NCBI RefSeq assembly: GCF_011761945.1
Contig: NZ_JAASQV010000003.1
Location: 1 to 64,000 of the forward strand
Source of the DNA: Sphingomonas leidyi
Lineage (GTDB): Bacteria; Pseudomonadota; Alphaproteobacteria; Sphingomonadales; Sphingomonadaceae
Length of the DNA: 64,000 nt
Direction of reading: 5' to 3'
In this document: positions 43,562 through 51,676 of the stretch, in pieces
Numbering within the stretch: position 1 is the stretch's first letter
How the letters are laid out: every line of letters begins with the position of its first letter
Notes under the pieces: model-generated
The model's input: only the letters and a program-made list of their open reading frames with translations
Database searches by the model: none
What the model was told of the DNA's origin: nothing
Made by a program: the position numbers and the translations under genes

Positions 43562-46408
43562 TCAGAACCGCTTGCGGAAGCCGATCGTGAACCGGCGACC
43601 GATCGCATCATAGGTATCGCGTTCGTAGAGCTGGAACGGCGGGTTGTGATCGCCCAGATTGTCGATCATCCCGTAGATGCTCAGGCTCTTGTCGATGTCG
43701 TAGGACGCGCTCAGGTCGAAATAGCTGATCTGGCCCGTCTCCGGCACCGCGAGCAGCGGCATCGCCCCGCCCGAGGCCTTGGCCGCTGCGATCCGCCCGT
43801 CCTTCGCCGAGCCGATGAACCGGTGACGCAGCGAGACCTGGAAGGCATCGGAGACGTCCCAGGTCAGGCGCTGGGTGAAGCGCCATTTCGGGTTGGCGTT
43901 GCCGCAGGTGCCGCCGCCGATATAGCCGGCGCAATCCACCGCCGCGACGATCGGGCTGCTCTGCACGATGCTGTTGATCAGATAGCTGCCGGCCAGATAA
44001 TAGCTCAACCGGCCCAGCGAACCGATGTCGTGGCGATAGTCGAGGCGGAAATCGACGCCCGCGGTCTTCATCGAGGCGATGTTGGCATTGAGCAGCGGCA
44101 CGTCATAGAGCTGCCCGTCCGACGAGCGGTGGTTGAGCGGCTGGCAGAAGATGTTGCTCATCGACAGATTGGCGCGGCAGGCGGTGATCACCGACTGGAG
44201 GCCGCCGCCGAACGCCGCGATCGCGCCGTCGATCTTGATGTTGTAATAGTCGACGGTGAGCTGGAGGTTCGGCACGAACTCCGGACGGAACACCGCGCCG
44301 AGCGACCAGGTGTCCGACGTCTCCTCCTTCAGATTGGGATTGCCGCCGGTGATCGCGCGGATCTGGACATTCTCCTGCTGGAACACGTCGATCACGCTCG
44401 CCGGCACGCCCAGCGAGTTGATGCAGAAGCTGCGCTCGGCCGCCGTGCGGTTGGCCCCGGTAGCGTTGCAGAAGTCGGTCGCCTGCGGCGCGGTGTTGGT
44501 CGCGCCCGAATAGAGCTCGATCACGTTCGGCGCACGGACCGCCCGCTGATAGAGACCGCGGATCTTGAAGCTCTTCACCGGCGAGAACTCGCCGCCCGCC
44601 TTCCACGACGTCACGCCGCCTGCGGTCGAATAGTCCGAATAGCGGATGCCGCCCTCGAACGCGAGCAGGTGGACGAAGGGCAGGTCGGCCAGGATCGGCA
44701 CGACGAGCTCGCCATAGACTTCCTTGACGTCGAAGCTGCCGCCGGTCGCCTGGATGCCCGCCGAGCGCGAGAGCGCCTTGCCCTGGATATAGAGCTGGTC
44801 GGGCGTGAAGGTGGAGCTTTCCTTGCGATATTCGGCGCCCACCGAGATGCCGACATTGCCCGCCGGCAGCTTGAACAGCGTGCCGGTGATGCTGGCGCCC
44901 GCCTGCTTCTGGTCGACGACGGTGATGTTGGTCAGGTTGGTGTAGATATAGTCGATCATCGGCTTGGTCATCGACATCAGCCCGAACGGGTTGATCGTGA
45001 CGCAGCGCGGATCGGCCACCTTGCACGCATAGGGATTGCTCGGATTGGTCAGGAACGCATTGGCGAAATTGTCGATCAGGACGCCGCCGCCCTGAACCTC
45101 GGTGATCCGGACATGGCCCTGATTGTAGAAGGCCTCCCAGTTCAGCTTGTCGGTCAGCGCGCCCTTCAGCCCGACGACGAAGCGCGAGAATTCGCGGGTT
45201 TGATCGTCGGTGCGCGAGCCGAAGTCGAGCAGGCGGCGATTGATGTTGAGCGAAACCAGATTGTCGCCATCGCCATCGAGATTGGTGCGCAGGAACTCGC
45301 GCAGCGACGAGGACAGATAGGGATTGCGCAGGTCGAACTGGAAATTCGGCAGGAAGCCCGAACTGCTCATCGGCACCGCGCCCAGCGTCGAGTTGATCTC
45401 GCTGCGGACGTAATTGCCTTCCCAGAAGGCCGTGACGTTGTCGGTCACGTCGTAATGGCCGGTGATCGCCCCCGACCAGCGCTTCATCGGCATCTGGAGG
45501 TTGGTATAGGGACGGTCGTTGAAGCCGTCGCTGGTCTTGTAGGCGCGCCAGCCCTCGGGCGCGAAGAAGATGCCGGCGGTGCCGATCGTGTTGCCGAACT
45601 GGTCCAGCTTGCCGACCAGCGCCGGCGTGAAGATCGTGCCCTGCGGCGTGACGCCGTTGCCGCCCGGGACGAGCACGCCCTTCCCGTTCTGCACGGCGTC
45701 GACCAGGTAGAGCGTGGCATGGTCGCGCGCGGCGCCCTTCACCATCGAACGGTCGTAATAGCTGCCGTTGAACACGATGTTGCCGCGGCCATCGCCGAAA
45801 TTGCCGCCGACGGTGAAGTCGATATTGTAGCGCTCGGCATCGCCCCGCTCGCTGATGCCGTATTGGCCGCTGACTTCCAGGCCCTGGAAATTGGTCTTGG
45901 TGACGAAGTTGACCACGCCGGCCATCGCGTCCGAGCCATAGACCGCCGAGGCGCCGCCGGTGACGACCTCGACCCGCTCGATCAGCGACGGCGGGATCAT
46001 GTTGATGTCGACCACGCCGTCCTGGCTCGCGCCGACGATGCGGCGGCCGTTCTGCAGCACCAGCGTGCGCGCCGCGCCGAGGTTGCGCAGGTTGACCGTG
46101 GCCGAGCCGTTGCCCGCATTCGACTGGGCACCCGCGCCGGCGACCGCCTGGGGCAGCGCGTTGAGCAGCTGCTCGGTCTCGGCCGTGCCGGTCTGGCGGA
46201 TTTCCTCGCTGCCGATCACGTTGACCGGGCTGTTCGAATCGACGTCCGGACGCGGGATGCGCGAACCGGTGACGACGATCGCCTCGCCTTCCTGCGCTTC
46301 CGGCTCGGCGGTCTGCGCCATCGCCGTGCCCATCATCATCATGGTGGCGAGCAGCGCGGAACCGCTCCGCAACCCCGCCCGCATCACCGCAATCCGCTTA
46401 CCGCCCAT
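43562..46408 (-). CDS. TonB-dependent outer-membrane receptor
   Basis: This 948-residue receptor has a signal peptide (MGGKRIAVMRAG to AMAQ), a TonB-box-like EAIVVTGSRI near residue 40, and a plug domain with EEIRQTGTAETEQLLNALPQ and VYGSDAMAGVVNFVTK. It ends in a beta-barrel with RRFTIGFRKRF. It imports an unknown ligand, larger than porins admit, using the proton-motive force. ATG 46408 has GGAGACACGG; the frame runs about 110 codons upstream through the promoter region, which is not coding. A shared promoter motif lies 71 bases before the start. The genes that follow suggest a peptide or peptide-like ligand. Confidence 0.9.
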   Translation of the reverse strand: MGGKRIAVMRAGLRSGSALLATMMMMGTAMAQTAEPEAQEGEAIVVTGSRIPRPDVDSNSPVNVIGSEEIRQTGTAETEQLLNALPQAVAGAGAQSNAGNGSATVNLRNLGAARTLVLQNGRRIVGASQDGVVDINMIPPSLIERVEVVTGGASAVYGSDAMAGVVNFVTKTNFQGLEVSGQYGISERGDAERYNIDFTVGGNFGDGRGNIVFNGSYYDRSMVKGAARDHATLYLVDAVQNGKGVLVPGGNGVTPQGTIFTPALVGKLDQFGNTIGTAGIFFAPEGWRAYKTSDGFNDRPYTNLQMPMKRWSGAITGHYDVTDNVTAFWEGNYVRSEINSTLGAVPMSSSGFLPNFQFDLRNPYLSSSLREFLRTNLDGDGDNLVSLNINRRLLDFGSRTDDQTREFSRFVVGLKGALTDKLNWEAFYNQGHVRITEVQGGGVLIDNFANAFLTNPSNPYACKVADPRCVTINPFGLMSMTKPMIDYIYTNLTNITVVDQKQAGASITGTLFKLPAGNVGISVGAEYRKESSTFTPDQLYIQGKALSRSAGIQATGGSFDVKEVYGELVVPILADLPFVHLLAFEGGIRYSDYSTAGGVTSWKAGGEFSPVKSFKIRGLYQRAVRAPNVIELYSGATNTAPQATDFCNATGANRTAAERSFCINSLGVPASVIDVFQQENVQIRAITGGNPNLKEETSDTWSLGAVFRPEFVPNLQLTVDYYNIKIDGAIAAFGGGLQSVITACRANLSMSNIFCQPLNHRSSDGQLYDVPLLNANIASMKTAGVDFRLDYRHDIGSLGRLSYYLAGSYLINSIVQSSPIVAAVDCAGYIGGGTCGNANPKWRFTQRLTWDVSDAFQVSLRHRFIGSAKDGRIAAAKASGGAMPLLAVPETGQISYFDLSASYDIDKSLSIYGMIDNLGDHNPPFQLYERDTYDAIGRRFTIGFRKRF

Positions 46409-46798
46409 GTCCGTGTCTCCCCGAATGGATACGCCCACCTGCCTCGTTCCGCTCTGGCGTCGTTCGTCGCGCCATTTCCGTGAACAAGTGCGTGATTTTG
46501 AGCATATTAGGAACAGGGGGTCAATTCGGGGTAACGAAAAAATGTGAAAAATGTCGCTTTCTGGTAACAAAGCTGCCGGGAAACCCGCGATTGCGCACGG
46601 TTTTTTCCGTGCCCCATGCTGGGCGGCGCGCGCCCTGCGGAACGCGCCAAACGCTCTCGCCGTCACAGGGGAACGGCCGAAAATGCGCAGATTTCCGCCG
46701 ATTCGCATCGTTTCGGATTGGTCTGGAGCACTTCGCATCCCTCCGAGATAACACCGATTCGGTGCCTCTTGACCAGTGCCGCCCCGGGGATCATCGTA
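46409..46798. other. Divergent intergenic region
   Basis: This stretch separates the TBDR from the divergent DUF885 copy 4. It contains the shared motif at 46480-46496 and two GGTAAC-containing segments (about 46532 and 46565). Otherwise it shows nothing coding: frames here are Arg-rich and conflict with each other. AT-rich patches at 46495-46570 probably include the receptor promoter. Confidence 0.6.
46480..46496 (+). promoter_or_regulatory. Shared 17-base promoter motif, site E
   Basis: The sequence is GTGAACAAGTGCGTGAT, identical to sites A and C at 11 of 17 positions including all of GCGTGAT and TGA. It lies 71 bases before the TBDR start. It also contains the GAACAAG half-site seen in the inverted repeat at 593-614. 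Confidence 0.5.
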
Positions 46799-46828
46799 TT
46801 ACAAATCACATGTTTTCAGTTTTATTAT
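46799..46828 (+). promoter_or_regulatory. Sigma-70-like promoter of DUF885 copy 4
   Basis: TTACAA (46799-46804) and TATTAT (46823-46828) are separated by 18 bases in an AT-rich island. Transcription would start near 46835, after the first in-frame ATG (46831). That supports translation from ATG 46885, which has the GGGAGGAG site. Confidence 0.5.
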
Positions 46829-46884
46829 GAATGAACGCGGCAATGGAAGCGCTGCGCGACCCGGACGACAGGGAGGAGATGGAC

Positions 46885-48579
46885 ATGCGTGCAAGGGGAT
46901 TGGCGATCGCGATGCTCCTGGCCGGGAGCGCCACGCCGGCGGCATTCGGCGTCGCGCCGGCAACCGCGCAGCCGGCGGCCAACCAGCCCGACGGCCCGCC
47001 CCAGGGCGCGCGCGGCCATGCCGATCTGGTCACGCTGTTCACTGCCTTCGATGCCTGGCGCACGCCGCCCGCGGTCGATGGCGTGGTCGACTACAGCCCC
47101 GCCGCGGTCGACCGGCGCCGCGCCGAACTGCGCGGCTTCCAGGCGCAGCTCCCGGATTTCGCCGTGGCGCGCTGGGATCGCCATCAGCAGGTCGATTATC
47201 TCGCCGTCCGCGCGCAGATGGACCTGGAGGATTTCAACCTGAACATCCTCAAGCCCTGGGCGCGCGATCCGGGCATGTATGTCGATGAATTGCAGCGACT
47301 GGCCTATGCCGACCTGCCGCCGAAGGGCGAAGCGCGCGCGCGCTTCCGCGCCCGGCTGAAGGCGATCCCCGCCTATCTGGCCCAGGCGCGGGTCAACCTG
47401 GATTCGGTGGCGGCGGACTATGCCGATCTCGCGCTCCACGGCCTCTCGCACGGCGACGGCGTGGGCCATGGCATGCCGTATCGCGCCGTGGAGCCGGAGG
47501 GGCTGATCGGCTGGTTCGCCGATCTGCGCGGCCGCGCGCAGAAGCAGCAGCCCGATCTGCTGGCGGACATCGAGGCAGCGGAAGGCGCGATCCGCGGCTT
47601 TCGCGACTGGCTCGCCGCCGCGCGCCCGGCGATGACCGCCCGTGCCGGAGTCGGCAAGCCGGCCTATGACTGGTTCCTCGCCAATGTCCGGCTGATGCCC
47701 TACACTTCGGACGAAGTGGTGATGCTGGCCGAGCGCGAGCTCACGCGCTTCTGGGCCGACTATGCCACCGAGCGGCACCGCAACCGCAAGCTCCCCGAAC
47801 TGCAGCTGCCCAGGTCCGCCGCGGAATATGAGGCGCAGCTCGCCGGCACCGATGCCAAGATCCGCAAATGGCTGAAGGACGAGGAGATCATCACCATCCC
47901 GGACTATATTCCGGGCAGCTATCGGGAAGTCGGCTTCAACGCGCCCTGGATCGTGCGCCCCACCGGGCCGATGTTCTGGGAGCAGATCCAGTTCCGCGAC
48001 GCCTCGCCGGACCATCTCCACGCCACCTTTCCCGGCCACCGCTTCGACGGGATGACCGGCAAGCGCGTCACCGACCCGATCCGCAGTCGGGTGAGCGACA
48101 GCGGCCGCACCGAAGGCTGGGGCTTCTATCTCGAGGAGACTGCGCTGCAGCTCGGCCTGTTCGACGACCGGCCCCGCACGCGCGAGCTGATCTACGTCTT
48201 CGGCCTGTTCCGCGCGGCGCGCACGATCGGCGACGTGAAGATGCAGCGCAACGAGATGACCGTGGGCGAGACCATGCGGTTCTGGAAGCAATGGACGCCC
48301 TGGCTGGACGACAATGTCGCGCGCACCGATGCCGGCATCTATATCCGCCGGCCGCCGGGCTATGGCATGACCTATACGATCGGCGCGATGCAGCTCCAGA
48401 AGCTGCTGGTCGATCGCCGCCGCCAGCTCGGCGACGCCTTCTCGGTCCGCGACTATCACGACTATCTGATGAACACCGGCCGCCTGCCGGTGTCGCTGCT
48501 GCGCTACGACCTTACCGGCCAGGACGACGAGGTCCGCGGATTCTGGCGGCATGTCCCATTATCGGAAGTGCCGCGCTGA
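46885..48579 (+). CDS. Exported DUF885 family protein with altered zinc motif (copy 4)
   Basis: This 564-residue protein has a signal peptide (MRARGLAIAMLLAGS, cleavage near ATAQ). I chose ATG 46885 because GGGAGGAG lies seven bases upstream and the signal peptide starts there. Residues 379-385 read HATFPGH: the first His is kept, but the Glu that activates water in HExxPGH proteins is Ala. TEGWGFYLEE follows as usual. Copy 1 (14292-15947) shares sequence through its length (for example VDYSP, QxVDY, TGQDDEVR) and also lacks this Glu, so the two form a separate paralogue pair. It is transcribed alone, divergent from the TBDR operon and 386 bases before the glycoside operon. Confidence 0.8.
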   Translation: MRARGLAIAMLLAGSATPAAFGVAPATAQPAANQPDGPPQGARGHADLVTLFTAFDAWRTPPAVDGVVDYSPAAVDRRRAELRGFQAQLPDFAVARWDRHQQVDYLAVRAQMDLEDFNLNILKPWARDPGMYVDELQRLAYADLPPKGEARARFRARLKAIPAYLAQARVNLDSVAADYADLALHGLSHGDGVGHGMPYRAVEPEGLIGWFADLRGRAQKQQPDLLADIEAAEGAIRGFRDWLAAARPAMTARAGVGKPAYDWFLANVRLMPYTSDEVVMLAERELTRFWADYATERHRNRKLPELQLPRSAAEYEAQLAGTDAKIRKWLKDEEIITIPDYIPGSYREVGFNAPWIVRPTGPMFWEQIQFRDASPDHLHATFPGHRFDGMTGKRVTDPIRSRVSDSGRTEGWGFYLEETALQLGLFDDRPRTRELIYVFGLFRAARTIGDVKMQRNEMTVGETMRFWKQWTPWLDDNVARTDAGIYIRRPPGYGMTYTIGAMQLQKLLVDRRRQLGDAFSVRDYHDYLMNTGRLPVSLLRYDLTGQDDEVRGFWRHVPLSEVPR

Positions 48580-48965
48580 CCCTTTCGGCGCGAGACGCGA
48601 AGACCATTGCAGCAACAGCGTGACGATGGGGCGTGCCAGGTGCGTGCGCCTGGCCATTTCGCCTGACCCTTCGCTTCCGGACGATCCCGTGCTCCGGCCA
48701 TGGTGCCATCCGGCAGGATGGCGAGGCTTGTCGCGCGCCCCGCGCTTGCCGCGTCGTACCCGCCTTGCCGATTGAGATTGAGCAGGATACCCGCCGCTTT
48801 CCAAGACCCAGACCCCCTGTCGACAATCTAATTTGATCATTGACATGATCGAAAAAGATCGAGATTGAATGATTGTGGAAAATCGCTCGGACGGGTGATT
48901 CCATCCCGCGCAAGGCGCTGACCCCGCGGGAAACGAGAGTCCGAAGGACCAATTGGGGAGGGAAT
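48580..48965. other. Intergenic region before the glycoside operon
   Basis: This 386-base spacer shows no credible gene. Bases 48827-48885 are AT-rich and hold a TTGACA box (48840-48845) inside an inverted repeat. The following 80 bases are probably the untranslated leader of the receptor gene. Confidence 0.6.
48835..48850. promoter_or_regulatory. Inverted repeat overlapping a -35 box of the glycoside operon
   Basis: GATCAT (48835-48840) and ATGATC (48845-48850) are perfect arms around TGAC, so a TTGACA -35 box (48840-48845) is embedded in the dyad. A GATTGA/ATTGAAT sequence follows at -10 distance (about 48863-48870). A repressor bound here would block the promoter 115 bases before the receptor start. 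Confidence 0.45.
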
Positions 48966-51662
48966 ATGAACACCGAGATCATGGAGCCGCGCGTCCGCGG
49001 ATTCGCGAAGCAGGCGGGGCTTTCGATGCTGGCCCTCGCCACCATGCTGGCCTGTGCCGGTACAGCGCATGCGCAGACCGCCCCGGCAGGTCCCGATGCC
49101 GCGCAGGCCGAGGCCCAGCCGGCCGATGACGGCACCGACGAAGCCCAGGGCAACATCGTCGTCACCGGCACGCTGCTGCGCGGCGTCGCCCCCACCGGCA
49201 CCAACGTGATCGGCGTCACCCGCGACACGATCACCGCGCGCGGCGTCAGCTCCGCCAACGATCTGCTCGCGAAGATCCCGCAGGTCGGCAATTTCGGCAC
49301 GATCCCGGTGGGCTCGGCGTCGTTCGCCCTGCCGGTCCTGCGCCCCAATATCCGCAACCTCGGCGCTTCGGGCGGCAGCACCACGCTGGTGCTGATCAAT
49401 GGCCATCGCGGCGTCGGCGCGGGCATCCTGCAGACCACCGTAGATCCCTCGATCCTGCCCCCCGATGTGCTCGAGCGCGTCGAAGTGGTGCCGGACGGCG
49501 GCTCGGCCATCTACGGCTCGGACGCGATCGGCGGCGTGGTGAACTTCATCACCCGCAAGCGCTTCGACGGCATCTCCGCCAATCTGCGCTACGGCTTTGC
49601 CGACAAGTACAAGACGGTCGACGGCAACCTGACCGTCGGCAAGGACTGGGGCAGCGGCTCGCTGTTCCTCTCCTATGCCCATGTCTGGCACGGCAATGTC
49701 CTCGGCATCGATCGCGACTATGCCTCGGCCGATCGCCGGTCGAAGGGCGGCGGCGATTTCCGCGTCACCACCTGCGCGCCGGGCAACATCCAGATCGGCG
49801 CGACCAGCTATGCCCTGCCCGCGCTGACCCCGGGCACGGTCAACAAGTGCGACCAGAATGCCTATGCCGACCTGTTCCCGCGCGAGGAGCGCAACTCGGT
49901 CTTCGGCTCGCTGACCCAGCAGCTCGACGACAATGTCGCCTTCGGCTTGACTGCCTATTGGGCCCGCCGCGACACGGTGGTGAACCAGGCCCAGGGCATG
50001 CTCTCCGGCACGATCACTGCCCTCAATCCCTTCTTCCGCCCGATCGCGGGCCTGACCTCGCAGACCGCCAGCTTCTCGTTCGCCAGCGTCTATGGGAACA
50101 GCCTGACCAGCCGCCAGCGCTTCGAATCCTATGGCGTCACTCCCAGCTTCTCCTTCGCGATCGGCGACAAGTGGCAGCTGCGGGCGGAGAGCAATTTCGG
50201 GCGCAGCACCAGCCTGGTGCGCGAAGCCGCGCTCGACACCGGCACCGCGTCGTTCGCGCTCGCCGGCCTGATCCCCGGCATGGCGCTCAATCCCTATGAC
50301 CTGGCGTCCAGCAGCCCCGCTGCCCTCGCCGCCATCCGGAACTACGAGAATTACGGCGACGCCACCCAGGAACTGGCCGAGGGCCGGCTGATCCTCGACG
50401 GTTCGCTGGCGCATCTGGCGGGCGGCGACGTCCGCCTCGCGATCGGCGCCGAATATCACTACGAGAACATTTCCTCGCGCATCGCCCAGGGCGCGGTCGG
50501 CTCCTATGCCAATACCAAGACCTCGCGCGCCGCACGCGACGTGCGCTCGGCCTTTGGCGAGCTGATGATCCCGATCGTCGGCGCCGGCAACGGCAGCCCC
50601 GGCCTGCGCGGGCTCCAGCTCTCGGCGTCGGTCCGCTATGACGATTATAGCGACCAGGGCGGCACCACCAACCCGAAGTTCGGCGTGAACTACAAGCCGT
50701 TCACCGACCTGACGATCCGGGGCAATTGGGGCACTTCGTTCCATGCGCCGAGCCTCGCCGACACGACGAACACCTCGGACTCGCGCGCGACCGTGCTGCC
50801 CTACAGCCCGTTCCTCGCGCCGGGCGCCGGCCCCCTGGATCCGCTGCGCAACACGATCGTGCTCGCAGGCGGCAACCCGAACCTGAAGCCCGAGCGCGCC
50901 GATACCTGGTCCGCCGGCTTCGACTGGACGCCGAAGGCGGTCCCGGGCCTGGTTGCGAACCTCACTTACTACAATGTGAGGTTCAAGGACGCGATCGGCC
51001 TGGCGCCGTTCCTCTCGCCGACGCTGTTCACCAACACCAACTATGCGAACTTCTACATCCTCCGTCCGACGCTGGCCCAGGCCCAGGCGGCGGTGGGCAA
51101 CCTGAACGTGGTGGGCGCGCCCAGCATCGCCAGCCTCTATACCGGTCCGCTCACGCCTTACGTGCTGATCGACGCGCGCCGCAACAATCTGGGCGCGGTC
51201 AACACCGAAGGGCTCGACTTCAACCTGGCCTATACCCGGCTGACCGGCTTCGGCGCGATCAACGCCAGCATCGCCGGCACCTACACGCTCAGCCGCAAGT
51301 CGCAGGCGGTTTCCGGCGGACCGTTCACCGACGACCTGAAGAACGGCGTCGGCCGCACTTCCTTCGTCGCCACGCTGGGCGGCAAGTCGGGCGGGTTCAT
51401 CGCCTCGGCCTCGTACAACTACAAGGGCGGCTTCCCGATCCTCGGCGTCACGCCGCAGACCCGGGTGGGCGCGTTCCAGACGGTGGATGCCTTCCTCGCC
51501 TATGACCTGGGCGCGCACGGCTTCATCAAGAACGCGATGCTCACGCTGAACGTCGACAACATCTTCGACCAGGATCCACCCTGGCTGAACAGCGCCGCCG
51601 CCTATACCAATGGCAGCACCCTGGGACGGCTCGTCACGTTCGGCATCCGGACCAAGTTCTGA
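48966..51662 (+). CDS. TonB-dependent outer-membrane receptor of the glycoside operon
   Basis: This 898-residue receptor has a signal peptide (about 1-36, ending TAHAQ), a TonB-box-like GNIVVTGTLLRG near residue 58, and plug elements LLAKIPQVG, GGSTTLVLINGHRG and AIYGSDAIGGVVNFIT. The barrel ends GRLVTFGIRTKF. The first ATG with a ribosome site (GGGGAGGG) is 48966; the open frame starts 31 codons earlier. It leads a run of eight genes with gaps of 14 bases or overlaps of 1-4 bases, so it is likely the importer for the glycoside they degrade. Confidence 0.9.
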   Translation: MNTEIMEPRVRGFAKQAGLSMLALATMLACAGTAHAQTAPAGPDAAQAEAQPADDGTDEAQGNIVVTGTLLRGVAPTGTNVIGVTRDTITARGVSSANDLLAKIPQVGNFGTIPVGSASFALPVLRPNIRNLGASGGSTTLVLINGHRGVGAGILQTTVDPSILPPDVLERVEVVPDGGSAIYGSDAIGGVVNFITRKRFDGISANLRYGFADKYKTVDGNLTVGKDWGSGSLFLSYAHVWHGNVLGIDRDYASADRRSKGGGDFRVTTCAPGNIQIGATSYALPALTPGTVNKCDQNAYADLFPREERNSVFGSLTQQLDDNVAFGLTAYWARRDTVVNQAQGMLSGTITALNPFFRPIAGLTSQTASFSFASVYGNSLTSRQRFESYGVTPSFSFAIGDKWQLRAESNFGRSTSLVREAALDTGTASFALAGLIPGMALNPYDLASSSPAALAAIRNYENYGDATQELAEGRLILDGSLAHLAGGDVRLAIGAEYHYENISSRIAQGAVGSYANTKTSRAARDVRSAFGELMIPIVGAGNGSPGLRGLQLSASVRYDDYSDQGGTTNPKFGVNYKPFTDLTIRGNWGTSFHAPSLADTTNTSDSRATVLPYSPFLAPGAGPLDPLRNTIVLAGGNPNLKPERADTWSAGFDWTPKAVPGLVANLTYYNVRFKDAIGLAPFLSPTLFTNTNYANFYILRPTLAQAQAAVGNLNVVGAPSIASLYTGPLTPYVLIDARRNNLGAVNTEGLDFNLAYTRLTGFGAINASIAGTYTLSRKSQAVSGGPFTDDLKNGVGRTSFVATLGGKSGGFIASASYNYKGGFPILGVTPQTRVGAFQTVDAFLAYDLGAHGFIKNAMLTLNVDNIFDQDPPWLNSAAAYTNGSTLGRLVTFGIRTKF

Positions 51663-51676
51663 GGGAAGGGGATCGG

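Noticed and set aside
43646..46483. 945-codon plus-strand frame opposite the TBDR.
   Set aside because: Mirror of receptor codons; Asp/Ala/Arg-rich with no motif.
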